In this document: positions 41,980 to 51,472 of the stretch, piece by piece | Numbering within the stretch: the stretch's first letter is position 1 | How the letters are laid out: each line of letters starts with the position of its first letter | Origin: Adlercreutzia agrestimuris | GTDB lineage: Bacteria > Actinomycetota > Coriobacteriia > Coriobacteriales > Eggerthellaceae | Assembly (NCBI RefSeq): GCF_943193125.1 | Contig: NZ_CALPCX010000002.1 | Span: 62,001 to 126,000 of the forward strand | Direction of reading: 5' to 3' | Length of the DNA: 64,000 bases | Notes under the pieces: generated by a model | The model's input: the letters and a program-made list of their open reading frames with translations, nothing else | Database searches by the model: none | What the model was told of the DNA's origin: nothing | Program-made: the position numbers and the translations under genes

Positions 41980-43920
41980 CTACTCTATTCCGTCAGTGTC
42001 GTCAGCGTTGATACAATTCTGCATGCCGTCCATAACAATACCGGCGTTAATGCGCGCCTCGTCCTTGAAGAAAGGCTCGATGCGATCCGTTGCCAGTTCC
42101 CAGCCGCTCTTGAGATGTGCGGCTTCGTCATCGGCATCATGGACTGGGAGATAGGAAGACACGGCATCGTAAATAAGCTGGATATATTCAGCTGCACCTT
42201 CCTCATTGAGATGCGTTCCGTCGCCATCGAACAAGTCATCTCTGCCGGCACTGTAGCTATACCAATCAATGAGATGTAGATTAGGATAGCGTTCAAGTGC
42301 ACGCTCCATAGCAGAGTTTGTCTCGCCAACCCACGTTTGTGGACTGCGAGTGTTAACGAAGAACACTTGGCGATCAGGACCCGTTGCTGCCATGAGTTCA
42401 TCAATTTGATCGTCGGTAGCAACGCCATTGGTGCCGAGGGCAAACACCACTACATCTCCTACGATATCTTGCGCAGCATAGGCGTTATACACCTCAGTGC
42501 CAACATAAAGTTGGCGGTTTACCGCAGCATTGATAGCGCCAAAGGGGAATTTCTCCTGGAAGTAGGGAATAGTGCGAACCGAAACCGAGTCACCAATGAG
42601 AAGAATGTCAAGCTTAGGGGCATCTTCTGCATCTTCGGGAGGAAGGCCTACAACCTGCGCTTCTTCGCTTTTGAGCAGGTCAGCGCCCTCAATTGCCGAG
42701 GTTGAAGGTACAAAGATGAGACCGCCTATTGCAATTGCGGTAATGACGGCGCCAAACGCGCATGCAAGTCCATGAAGCTGCAACCAGTCTGGCCAATCAA
42801 TCTCGCCTGCGCGCCATGCGCGAATAAACTTACCTAATGCTCCATGGCGGAAGGGATTCTCAACAAATGAATATGAAATTGCTGCCGCAACAAAGATAAC
42901 AGCCATCTGAATGATATACATCCACCAGGGTGTTTCGGCAATGGTAGAACGTGGGTTCATGAGAAGCAGAAGCGGATAATGCCACAGATACATTGCGTAA
43001 GAGCGCTTGCCAATCCAAACCAAGGGAGCAACGCCTGCGAATTTACCAACCAAAGAGGCAGGATGCACCATGACGGCAATAATAATGGCGGTGAGCACTG
43101 ATGCAATCAGCAGGCCACCTCGATAAAGAAATGGCGAAAAGCCATCAACTTCAGCAATCATGATAATCAGCGCAATGAGAGCAACGAGACCTACGCCATC
43201 AAGTACACGTCGAACCGTTGGTGCAATTTGAACGCTTTTTGCAGCGCCGAGCATGTGTGAGGGCCACACGAATGCAAGCCACGCACCAATAAGCAGCGAA
43301 AACGCGCGTGTATCAGTGCCGTAGTAAACGCGTGAAGGATCAGCGGTGGGGTCAAAAAGAAGTGCCATTTCAAGCGCCGACAAGAGCGCCACAACCAAGG
43401 TGGCGTTACGCATGATGGAGCGTTTAACGCCAAATTTGTGAGCCGCAAATAATACAACTGGCCAAATAAGATAAAACTGCTCCTCAATTGCTAATGACCA
43501 AAAATGCGTGAGAGGAGATGGCGCACCAAGCGCATCAAAGTAGGAAACATCATGGAAGATATACCACCAGTTTGTTACCCAGAGCAATGCCGCCCACATA
43601 TCTTCGCGAAGCTTCGTTAAAAGCGAGTGGTCGAAAATAGTGCAGAGAGCAGCTGCACCTAAAACAAGAAATATGATGGCAGGAAAAAGACGCCTGATAC
43701 GACGGAGCCAGAATTGGGGGAGATTGATGGTCTTCGTGTTGTCCCATTCAATCGACAAAAGACTTGTGATCAAATAGCCCGACAATACGAAAAACACCGT
43801 CACACCCAAAAGACCGCCCGTGGCCCATGGCATGCCCATGTGATAAACGATGACCGCAAGCACCGCAAGCGCACGCAGTCCGTCAAGCGCCGGAATATAA
43901 CGCGACTTTGCAGCCGGCAT
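41980..43920 (-). CDS. OatA-like acyltransferase (acyltransferase-3 plus SGNH domain)
   Basis: Probably O-acetylates peptidoglycan or another surface polymer. Residues 1-390 are an acyltransferase-3 membrane domain with about ten or eleven helices, starting RYIPALDGLRALAVLAVIVYH and containing FWSLAIEEQFYLIWP. An extracellular SGNH hydrolase domain follows: LLIGDSVSVR (nucleophile Ser), ALGTNG and GDGTHLNEEGA (catalytic Asp/His). 646 residues, in the family range. GGGGGAAC precedes the ATG on the minus strand. It confers lysozyme resistance in relatives; here that is inference. Confidence 0.88.
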   Translation of the reverse strand: MPAAKSRYIPALDGLRALAVLAVIVYHMGMPWATGGLLGVTVFFVLSGYLITSLLSIEWDNTKTINLPQFWLRRIRRLFPAIIFLVLGAAALCTIFDHSLLTKLREDMWAALLWVTNWWYIFHDVSYFDALGAPSPLTHFWSLAIEEQFYLIWPVVLFAAHKFGVKRSIMRNATLVVALLSALEMALLFDPTADPSRVYYGTDTRAFSLLIGAWLAFVWPSHMLGAAKSVQIAPTVRRVLDGVGLVALIALIIMIAEVDGFSPFLYRGGLLIASVLTAIIIAVMVHPASLVGKFAGVAPLVWIGKRSYAMYLWHYPLLLLMNPRSTIAETPWWMYIIQMAVIFVAAAISYSFVENPFRHGALGKFIRAWRAGEIDWPDWLQLHGLACAFGAVITAIAIGGLIFVPSTSAIEGADLLKSEEAQVVGLPPEDAEDAPKLDILLIGDSVSVRTIPYFQEKFPFGAINAAVNRQLYVGTEVYNAYAAQDIVGDVVVFALGTNGVATDDQIDELMAATGPDRQVFFVNTRSPQTWVGETNSAMERALERYPNLHLIDWYSYSAGRDDLFDGDGTHLNEEGAAEYIQLIYDAVSSYLPVHDADDEAAHLKSGWELATDRIEPFFKDEARINAGIVMDGMQNCINADDTDGIE

Positions 43921-44195
43921 TGTTAATGTTCCCCCAATCTGCGATGCTGACTTACTAATAAGAAAACAATTGGATAGAAACTACACCGAAAGGGCGCAGT
44001 ATTGCTAGTATAACAGCGAAGATTGGAAACTTTGTGGCAACTGAAGCTGTTCGTGTGCAATAGGTTACTTTTGTTGCATTCTGCGTGAGCAGCCTCAGTC
44101 AAATGGTGCTCGCGAAGATAACGGTAGCAAAAACGCAATTAATAAAAGCAGCTTAGATAAGAGCTTTATGAGCGAAAATGGTGGGAGAGAACCCT

Positions 44196-45275
44196 ATGGA
44201 AGATAGAGAAGATAAGAACGTTACTCCACGTGTTGTGCTAGGTATGAGTGGCGGTGTTGATAGCGCTGTGGCAGCAGTGATTCTGATGAGAGCTGGATAT
44301 GACGTTGTTGGTGTAACGTGTCATTTTCGTGATTCAGAGTCTTCGGAAAAGGCTGAGCGCGACGCACGCGGAGTATGCCGCTGGCTTGGGCTTGTTCACT
44401 ATGTCGCTGATTGCACCGAAGAGTTTGAGCAGTGCGTCGTCTCTGAATTTATTGATCAGTACGCAAATGGTCTCACGCCAAGCCCGTGTGTGGGGTGCAA
44501 TGCAACGTGTAAGATCCCTGTGCTTTTAGAAGTGGCTGACGAACTTGGTTGTGAGTATGTTGCCACGGGTCATTATGCGCGGGTTGTGCAGATGCTCTCC
44601 TCGAATAGGTATGCTATTAAAACAGCACTTGACCAGCAAAAAGATCAAAGCTATATGCTTGGAATGCTTCGCCAAGATCAGTTGGCGCGCCTGTTGTTGC
44701 CTTTGGGCGGGACGACAAAAACCGAAGTTCGCATGATTGCCCGTGACATGAAACTCTCGGTAGCTGAGAAAGAAGAAAGCCAAGATATTTGTTTTATCGA
44801 GGGCGACTATCGATCATTTTTAGCTGAACGAGGCGTGAATCTTTCGCCAGGAAATATTGTGACAGTAGAAGGCAAGATAGTTGGACATCATGACGGACTT
44901 GAGCGCTTTACGGTAGGGCAGCGAAAAGGAATTGGGGTGGCCGCTGAAAAGCCTTACTATGTCGTAGAAAAGCGCATGAATACCTCGGAGCTTGTTGTGG
45001 GATTTGCCGAGCAAGCACGCGTGCGCGCAGTGATGTGCGGATCTATGAACTACCAGCTTATTGACCGACTGGATGCGCCGTGTGAAGCTCAAGTTAAACT
45101 GCGCTATCGAAGTCAACCCGCACCGTGTATCATAGAACCTAACGCAGAGGGTCAGGGGGTTCGTATAACCTTGAGGGACCCTGAGGCGGCTACGTCGCCT
45201 GGACAATTCGCCGTGCTCTATAACGGGGATACCGTGCTTGGTGCTGGCATGATTATGGAGGTAGAGTTGGTATGA
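44196..45275 (+). CDS. mnmA: tRNA 2-thiouridylase MnmA, CxxC type
   Basis: Thiolates U34 of tRNA Glu, Gln and Lys. The PP-loop GMSGGVDSAVAA is near the start, with TGHYARV, KDQSYMLGML and SQDICFIEGDYRSFL later. The usual NPDxxCN segment reads SPCVGCNATCK: Cys98, Cys101 and Cys105, with the third catalytic-type Cys at 199 (SQDIC). A Cys in place of the Asp gives the CxxC...C arrangement that in related thiolases binds a [4Fe-4S] cluster. 359 residues from the ATG at 44196, with GGGAGAG at 44182-44188. coaE overlaps by four bases. Confidence 0.9.
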   Translation: MEDREDKNVTPRVVLGMSGGVDSAVAAVILMRAGYDVVGVTCHFRDSESSEKAERDARGVCRWLGLVHYVADCTEEFEQCVVSEFIDQYANGLTPSPCVGCNATCKIPVLLEVADELGCEYVATGHYARVVQMLSSNRYAIKTALDQQKDQSYMLGMLRQDQLARLLLPLGGTTKTEVRMIARDMKLSVAEKEESQDICFIEGDYRSFLAERGVNLSPGNIVTVEGKIVGHHDGLERFTVGQRKGIGVAAEKPYYVVEKRMNTSELVVGFAEQARVRAVMCGSMNYQLIDRLDAPCEAQVKLRYRSQPAPCIIEPNAEGQGVRITLRDPEAATSPGQFAVLYNGDTVLGAGMIMEVELV

Positions 45276-45871
45276 AAAAGCTGTTCGTCATTGGAGGAAT
45301 GGGTGCAGGTAAATCAACCGCGCGCAAAGCTTTAGTAGACCAAGGTGTTTCCTTTATTGACCTGGATAAAGTTGGGCATGATGTTTTGATGTGGGATACG
45401 GTTAAAACCGAACTCGTGCAAACATTTGGCGAAGACATCCTGGATGAAAATGGTGAGATTGTGCGCGCTAAACTTGCTGAAAAGGCATTTGTGAATCCTT
45501 CCGAAACGCGCAAACTCAATCGGATTACTTTGCCGCGTATTGAAGAGGCGTACATGGATCAAATTGATGAACTTGAGCGCCAAGGCAACGATGCGGTAGT
45601 TGTTGAATATTCAGTATTTAAGAATCGTCAAAGTTCGCTTGCCTATGACGCTGATGCTGTTATTGCAGTTTTGGCGCCATTGGATATGCGCATTGAGCGC
45701 GCGGTAAAAGCTGGTTGGAATGAAGCTGACGTGCGTCGTCGTATTGCACAACAGATTACCGACGCTGATCGCATTGAGGCGGCTGATGTGGTCTTCAATA
45801 ATGATGGTACGCCTGAAGAGCTTCGCAATGAGGTGTTAGTATGGTGGGAGGATTACAAGAAGTCGTTGTAA
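45272..45871 (+). CDS. coaE: Dephospho-CoA kinase
   Basis: Last step in CoA synthesis. Walker A IGGMGAGKSTA is followed by FIDLDKVGHDVL, and LNRITLPRIEE and the late Arg-rich RRRIAQQIT match the family. 199 residues, normal length. ATGA overlap with mnmA implies coupled translation. Confidence 0.9.
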   Translation: MKKLFVIGGMGAGKSTARKALVDQGVSFIDLDKVGHDVLMWDTVKTELVQTFGEDILDENGEIVRAKLAEKAFVNPSETRKLNRITLPRIEEAYMDQIDELERQGNDAVVVEYSVFKNRQSSLAYDADAVIAVLAPLDMRIERAVKAGWNEADVRRRIAQQITDADRIEAADVVFNNDGTPEELRNEVLVWWEDYKKSL

Positions 45872-46013
45872 TTCCGCCCGACACCATAACATCTATGAAA
45901 CGCGGTAGTTATGCCTTTTGACCCTAAAACTGAACTTGCGGCTTTCTATGAGCGCCATTTTGATGAGTTAGTGGACGTTTGTTTGGAAGTAAACCTATGG
46001 AAGGGGACTGATT

Positions 46014-46106
46014 ATGAAGTCGCAAACACGTACACAGGGTTTAGGTCGTAGGGGCTTTTTGGGTGCAACAGCTGCGCCGGGTGAGCCTAACTATCACAAT
46101 TTCTAA
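46014..46106 (+). pseudogene. Decayed gene with a Tat signal-peptide start
   Basis: GGAAGGGGACTG precedes an ATG opening only 30 codons: MKSQTRTQGLGRRGFLGATA, then a short unrelated end. The RRGFLGATA is a twin-arginine export motif as on anaerobic oxidoreductases, but the h-region and mature protein are gone. Most likely the remains of an exported redox enzyme gene after deletion. The overlapping 46-codon frame at 45911-46051 (FYERHFDELVDVCLEVNLWK) may be a fragment from the same locus. No other gene lies in 45872-46233. Confidence 0.5.
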
Positions 46107-46176
46107 GAACATGCACTCCCTTCCCTCCTTTGCGCATTGCTAATGTGCATCTCCCATTCAATGTGTATTGCCTTTA

Positions 46177-46206
46177 AAGAGCCCACTTCGGTGGGCTCTT
46201 GTTTTG
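46177..46206. terminator. Bidirectional terminator
   Basis: AAGAGCCCAC-TTCG-GTGGGCTCTT with a T-rich right flank (GTTTT) and A-rich left flank; serves the + strand remnant and the converging transporter gene. Confidence 0.85.
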
Positions 46207-46233
46207 GTGTATTCATTTTGTAAGCGAGTGTTT

Positions 46234-47307
46234 TTACCAGAGCCCCAATACGGCTTGCATGCCTAAACTTGCAGCGGCAATGGCAACCCAACAGCAAAAG
46301 CCCATGAGGATAGGCTTGCCACCCGATTTAACCAACTTAACAAGATTGGTATTAAGGCCAATAGCGGCCATTGCCATAACGATAAAGAACTTTGAAAGCG
46401 TCTTAAAAGGTGCAAACCATGATGCGTCAGCGCCAAGTGCAACGCAGAGCGTTGTTATTACCGAAGCAAGAATGAAGAAGAGGATGAACAGGGGAAATGC
46501 GCGTTTGAGGCTGAATCCTTCGCACGCGTTTTCGTGCTGGGCGACGCTGTGATTGCGCGCGGCTTCAGCAGCAAATTGAGCATTATCGCGTCGCGCTATA
46601 AGCATGCTTAAAACAAGTGTAATTGGAATGATGGCAAGGGTGCGTGTGAGTTTAACAATCGTTGCATCGTCAAGTGCATTTGATCCGGGATGCATGCCAT
46701 CCCAAGCAGCTGCAGCTGCGGTTACCGATGAGGTATCGTTGACTGCTGTGCCTGCAAACAAACCAAAACCTTCATTTGACATACCTAAAAGGTTGCCAAG
46801 CGTGGGAAAAATGAGCGCAGCTAATACATTAAAAAGAAAAATAACCGAGATGGATTGGGCTACCTCTTCGTCTTTTGCGCGAATGACTGGTGCTGTTGCT
46901 GCAATGGCAGAACCGCCGCAGATAGATGAGCCCACCCCAATCAACGTGGAAATTGCTGAATCCATATGGAGCAATTTATGCAAGAGGTATGCCATGATAA
47001 GCGCTGTTGAGATAGTGGTTAATATGATCGGGAGCGATTCGGCGCCCACGCGAGCTATCTGGGTGAGATTGAGCCCAAATCCCAGTAAGACAACCGCGCA
47101 TTGAAGGATCTTTTTGGCGGTAAAGCCAATGCCAGTCTGGACGTTTCCTCGTGAAGATTGCTTCCAAAACAGCGCAATAACCATACCTAATAATATAGCG
47201 AAAACCGGACCGCCTACTACTGGAACTGCTTCGCCCAAGAACCAACAAGGAATTGCAATAAGCGCGCAAACGCCTATGCCTAAAGCGTTTTGCTTAAGGA
47301 TTGTCAT
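46234..47307 (-). CDS. YeiH/UPF0324 family putative sulfate exporter
   Basis: Integral membrane protein of 357 residues with about ten helices. [46 protein letters not shown] and [18 protein letters not shown] are the conserved family blocks. Proposed functions of relatives include export of sulfate or sulfonate-related anions, but this is not firmly shown. GAGAGGA precedes the ATG on the minus strand. Confidence 0.88.
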   Translation of the reverse strand: MTILKQNALGIGVCALIAIPCWFLGEAVPVVGGPVFAILLGMVIALFWKQSSRGNVQTGIGFTAKKILQCAVVLLGFGLNLTQIARVGAESLPIILTTISTALIMAYLLHKLLHMDSAISTLIGVGSSICGGSAIAATAPVIRAKDEEVAQSISVIFLFNVLAALIFPTLGNLLGMSNEGFGLFAGTAVNDTSSVTAAAAAWDGMHPGSNALDDATIVKLTRTLAIIPITLVLSMLIARRDNAQFAAEAARNHSVAQHENACEGFSLKRAFPLFILFFILASVITTLCVALGADASWFAPFKTLSKFFIVMAMAAIGLNTNLVKLVKSGGKPILMGFCCWVAIAAASLGMQAVLGLW

Positions 47308-47483
47308 CTACTCGGTCCTCTCGCTTGTAAAAATTGTTTATGAGCCTGTGTGCGATATGTTCGCGCATAGGCGTTCGTGTTTAGCAAATGAGTTAGAGCT
47401 CTCTTCGCCGTGAGTTTAGCATTAAGAGACGCGCTGCTAAAAGCTCTCTGTTACGAATTAGTGTCAGCGGTATAAAAGATATG

Positions 47484-47497
47484 CGAACAAATGTTCA
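47484..47497 (+). promoter_or_regulatory. LexA (SOS) box upstream of uvrB
   Basis: CGAACAAATGTTCA fits the Gram-positive SOS box CGAACRNRYGTTCG with one end mismatch. It lies 15-20 bp upstream of the extended -10 candidate CGTGC-TACACT (hexamer 47517-47522), so LexA would block the promoter. lexA is not in the window. Confidence 0.8.
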
Positions 47498-47511
47498 TAT
47501 TTGTTATGAGA

Positions 47512-47522
47512 CGTGCTACACT
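47512..47522 (+). promoter_or_regulatory. Extended -10 promoter of uvrB
   Basis: CGTGC-TACACT, the same form as the mscS and efp promoters, placed 35 bp before the GTG start and just downstream of the LexA box. Confidence 0.5.
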
Positions 47523-47556
47523 ACATTTCTGCATATTTATTGTTGAAAGGATCACG

Positions 47557-49710
47557 GTGTCTTCGCATCTTTCTAATATTGAAGGTATTGAAATGGAAGG
47601 CAAGCTGCCTGAGGTGAGGCTTGCCTCTACGCCTTTCAAGGTGGTGTCTCCCTTTGAGCCTTCTGGTGATCAGCCCCAGGCTATTGAAGCGTTAGCGCAA
47701 GGTATTGAGGACGGTCTTCGCTATCAGACGCTTTTAGGTGTGACGGGCTCTGGTAAGACATTTACCATGGCTAAAACCATTGAGGCTGTGCAAAAACCAA
47801 CGTTGGTGATGGCACCCAACAAGACGCTTGCTGCCCAGCTGGCTGCTGAGCTTAAAGAGTTTTTTCCGGAAAACTCAGTCGTATATTTTGTTTCTTACTA
47901 TGACTACTATCAGCCAGAAGCCTACGTTCCGTCATCAGATACCTTTATTGAAAAGGATGCCTCTATTAACGAAGAAGTTGAAAAACTTCGTCATGCTGCA
48001 ACAAGTGCGCTGCTCTCACGGAGAGACTGTATTGTAGTGGCGTCGGTTTCTTGTATTTATGGCATTGGTAGTCCTATGGACTATGCAGGCATGGCGGTTT
48101 TTGTTGATAAGCAAAAAGAAATGGATAGAGATCAGGTGATTTATGACCTGATTGATATTCAGTATGATCGCAATGATTATGAACTCAAACGCGGCACTTT
48201 TCGTGTTCGCGGAGACGCACTTGATGTTTTTCCTCCCTATGCTGACCACCCAATTCGCATAGAGTTTTGGGGCGATGAGATAGAGCGTATTACTGAAATT
48301 GACCAGGTGACAGGGGAGGTTATCAACGAGTACGAAGCACTTCCTATCTGGCCGGCATCGCATTATGTTACCGCGCGACCCAAAATGGATCATGCGTTGA
48401 TGACCATCCGAGAAGAGCTTCGTCAGCGTCTTGAGCAGTTTAAAGAAGAAGGCAAGCTCTTAGAGGCCCAGCGTCTTGAAATGCGTGTGGCATACGATCT
48501 GGAAATGCTTGAGACCATGGGTTTTTGTTCAGGCATTGAGAATTATTCGCGCCATTTAGACGGTCGCGCACCAGGCGAGCCACCTTATACCCTCATAGAT
48601 TATTTCCCCAAAGACTTTCTGTGCATTATTGATGAGAGTCATGTTACTGTCCCGCAGATTCGCGGCATGCATGAAGGAGACCGCTCGCGCAAAATTACAC
48701 TTGCCGAACACGGTTTTCGTCTGCCAAGCTGCCTTGATAACCGTCCCTTGCGTTTTGATGAATTTGAAGATCGCATTCCTCAATTTGTCTATGTGTCCGC
48801 AACGCCTGGTGATTACGAAGAAAAAGTTAGCCAAAAGCAGGTTGAGCAAATTATTCGTCCAACAGGTTTGTTGGATCCAGAAATTGTTGTACGTCCAAGT
48901 GCAAGTCAAATTGACGATATTATCGACGAGGCGAAGGAGCGCGTGGAGAGAAATGAACGTGTGCTAATCACGACGCTCACAAAAAAGATGGCAGAAGATC
49001 TTACGGATCACCTCTTGGATCAAGGGGTGAAGGCACGCTACATGCATTCAGATATCGCAACGCTTGATCGAGTGGATATTTTGCGCGATCTTCGTAAAGG
49101 TGAATTTGATGTACTTGTTGGTATCAATCTTCTTCGAGAAGGTTTAGATTTGCCAGAAGTATCTTTGGTGGCCATTCTTGATGCTGACAAAGAAGGCTTT
49201 TTACGCAATCATCGCTCATTGATTCAAACAATTGGTCGCGCAGCGCGTAATGTCTCTGGTCAGGTAATCATGTATGCAGACAAAATAACTGACTCCATGA
49301 GGCGCGCTATTGACGAAACAAAACGTCGTCGTGAGATTCAAATGGCATATAACCAAGAGCACGGTATTGAGCCGCAGACTATTCGTAAAGCAATCAATGA
49401 CATCATGAGTTATGTCACCGATGAGATGGGTAATACTACTGCTGAGCAGGTCAATAAAGAACTTGCAGAGCTTTCGCGTGAAGAGGTTCTTCGCATTATT
49501 TCTTCCATGGAAGATGAGATGGCTTCGGCTTCGCAAAATATGGACTTTGAAGAGGCGGCGCGTTTGCGTGATCAGGTGGTAACCTTGCGTGCTTCGTTGG
49601 AGGGATCTTCGGAGGCAGACGTTTTGAAGGATCTTAAAAAGACAGCACGCAAAGGCAGCGCGTTTGGTAATCGGAAAAATGCAGCATATGGAAGCAGCAG
49701 ACGCTCGTAG
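47557..49710 (+). CDS. uvrB: Excinuclease ABC subunit B
   Basis: DNA damage recognition helicase-like subunit of nucleotide excision repair. Walker [10 protein letters not shown], the beta-hairpin region with [16 protein letters not shown] and [41 protein letters not shown] motif (here [13 protein letters not shown]), and a C-terminal UVR domain ([13 protein letters not shown]). 717 residues from GTG at 47557, which has GAAAGGA a few bases upstream; an ATG at 47593 with GAAGG is an alternative and would match shorter homologues. A LexA box upstream places it in the SOS regulon. Confidence 0.95.
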   Translation: MSSHLSNIEGIEMEGKLPEVRLASTPFKVVSPFEPSGDQPQAIEALAQGIEDGLRYQTLLGVTGSGKTFTMAKTIEAVQKPTLVMAPNKTLAAQLAAELKEFFPENSVVYFVSYYDYYQPEAYVPSSDTFIEKDASINEEVEKLRHAATSALLSRRDCIVVASVSCIYGIGSPMDYAGMAVFVDKQKEMDRDQVIYDLIDIQYDRNDYELKRGTFRVRGDALDVFPPYADHPIRIEFWGDEIERITEIDQVTGEVINEYEALPIWPASHYVTARPKMDHALMTIREELRQRLEQFKEEGKLLEAQRLEMRVAYDLEMLETMGFCSGIENYSRHLDGRAPGEPPYTLIDYFPKDFLCIIDESHVTVPQIRGMHEGDRSRKITLAEHGFRLPSCLDNRPLRFDEFEDRIPQFVYVSATPGDYEEKVSQKQVEQIIRPTGLLDPEIVVRPSASQIDDIIDEAKERVERNERVLITTLTKKMAEDLTDHLLDQGVKARYMHSDIATLDRVDILRDLRKGEFDVLVGINLLREGLDLPEVSLVAILDADKEGFLRNHRSLIQTIGRAARNVSGQVIMYADKITDSMRRAIDETKRRREIQMAYNQEHGIEPQTIRKAINDIMSYVTDEMGNTTAEQVNKELAELSREEVLRIISSMEDEMASASQNMDFEEAARLRDQVVTLRASLEGSSEADVLKDLKKTARKGSAFGNRKNAAYGSSRRS

Positions 49711-49970
49711 TTTATTGTCTCAAAAATGGGACAAAGACAGCAAAAGTACGAGTTAAACAATCTGTTTCAAAATATGTAGCATATTGATATTTTGTGGCAT
49801 TTTACAAGGAAGTCTTGCCAAAGTTTTGTCACAGCGGTCAAAATTACAGCCGATTATTGGCGGGGGAAGAAGAGCCAATCTCCATTTGGCAAAAGGTTTA
49901 TCCCACGGACACGTGCCTTAAAGGTAAGAGGTACGCATGTTTAATTAACGTATGATTTGAAAGGTGTTAC

Positions 49971-51302
49971 ATGAAACGCTTGCATCGCATCAAACTTGCT
50001 GGCGCATTGACGCTGGCGGTTGCAGTTGGAGCTTCGCTTGCAGGATGTGCTGGTGATAATTCTGGCAGCACTGGTGTCTCGGATACGTCGCAAGGTGTTG
50101 CTGCTACCCTGACCATCGGGGATACAACAACTGATATTGGTGAAAAAATCGTCACGGAATATATCGAGGATTTTCGTGCCACTACGAATCTGAGCGAAGA
50201 TGACGCGTGGGGTGAGTGGATGGCAGATAATGGCTATACGCCCGAAACCGTACGCGATGACGTTATTCAATATTATGCTCGTGATCTCATGATTCGTGCA
50301 GCCGCTGAAGAAAAAGGCGTAACAGTAGAGCAAAGTGAAATTGACGAGCAGCTCAATGATGTGAAGGGCCAATTTGAAGGTGACGAAGCTTGGCAGCAGG
50401 CTCTTGAGGCTTCAGGTCTGACTGAAGAAGAGTATCGCGATACCGTTATTGAGCCCCGTTTGCTTGAGCAAAAGCTCAGCGAAGCAGTTGCTGCTGAGAC
50501 CACCGAAGAAGTAACCGATGATCAGGTGCTTGCTTTGATTCAAGAGAACGTTACGCAGTTGGAAGGCTCGAAGAAGTCCAGCCAGATTCTTTTTGGTGCA
50601 GATGATGAGCGAACAGCTCGTGAGGCGCTCAATCGCATCAATTCAGGTGACTTGACCTTTGAAGATGCAGTCAATGAGTATTCTTTAGACGACGCAAGCA
50701 AAGCCAACGGTGGCGATATGGGCTGGGACAGCCTTGCTGCACTTACGACAAGCTATTATGCTGCCCTTGAAGATCTTGATCTTGATCAGGTAAGTGATTT
50801 AGTTTTTGATGATGATGGTATTCGCATTATCAAGTGCACTGAAGTGCTTTCCGTACCTGAAGATGGATTCACTTCTCTTGACCAGGTGCCAACTGATTTT
50901 GTAGAACTGTTCCGTTCTCAGGCTTCTGCTATGGCATCCACGACTTTTAGCGATTGGTTCGCAGAGTACGCTGATGCTGCAGATCTCGTTATCAATCCCA
51001 TGCCTGAAGGTTTGCCATACTCAATTGATATGGCGCCATATCAAAGCGAAGCTGCCCTTGAGGGCGCCGGCATTGATGAAGGAGAAGTAGCTGGCGACGT
51101 TCCTGTTGAGGGAGAAGAAGTTGCTGTTGAAGAGAATACTGAAGAAAACGTTGAAGGCGGAGAGAACAACGGTGAAGACGTCATGAACAATGAGGGCATG
51201 ACTGAGGACTTTCAAGAGGGAACCGAGAACAATCAACCCAATGAGTCAAACACACCAGATCAAAATCCGGCAACAAATACACCAACCGTACCCGGTCAGT
51301 AA
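49971..51302 (+). CDS. PrsA/SurA-like peptidyl-prolyl isomerase lipoprotein
   Basis: Exported foldase. The signal peptide ends with lipobox LAGC (Cys26), so it is probably anchored outside the membrane. A SurA-N-like helical chaperone region (about residues 60-180) precedes a parvulin-type PPIase domain with SSQILFGADDERTAREALN, FEDAVNEYSLDDASKANGGD and DDDGIRIIKCTEV. The last 90 residues are very acidic and rich in Asn, Glu and Pro, likely disordered. 443 residues. GAAAGGTG precedes the ATG. Upstream 49711-49970 has no gene. Confidence 0.86.
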   Translation: MKRLHRIKLAGALTLAVAVGASLAGCAGDNSGSTGVSDTSQGVAATLTIGDTTTDIGEKIVTEYIEDFRATTNLSEDDAWGEWMADNGYTPETVRDDVIQYYARDLMIRAAAEEKGVTVEQSEIDEQLNDVKGQFEGDEAWQQALEASGLTEEEYRDTVIEPRLLEQKLSEAVAAETTEEVTDDQVLALIQENVTQLEGSKKSSQILFGADDERTAREALNRINSGDLTFEDAVNEYSLDDASKANGGDMGWDSLAALTTSYYAALEDLDLDQVSDLVFDDDGIRIIKCTEVLSVPEDGFTSLDQVPTDFVELFRSQASAMASTTFSDWFAEYADAADLVINPMPEGLPYSIDMAPYQSEAALEGAGIDEGEVAGDVPVEGEEVAVEENTEENVEGGENNGEDVMNNEGMTEDFQEGTENNQPNESNTPDQNPATNTPTVPGQ

Positions 51303-51418
51303 AGCGCGAGCTTTCTGAGAGGGGCTTTCAGGTCCACTGTTTGTTTCCCGGTTAAGTCATCATTTGGTTAACCGATAGAAAACGGCATTTCATCAAAGCT
51401 TTTGTTGAACGATAATGT

Positions 51419-51453
51419 AAAGGTCTTTGCACGAGAGAGCAAAGACCTTTATT
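51419..51453 (+). terminator. Terminator after the foldase gene
   Basis: AAAGGTCTTTGC (51419-51430) pairs perfectly with GCAAAGACCTTT (51439-51450), followed by ATTG. Confidence 0.85.
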
Positions 51454-51472
51454 GCGTTTGAGGAGAAGTGCA

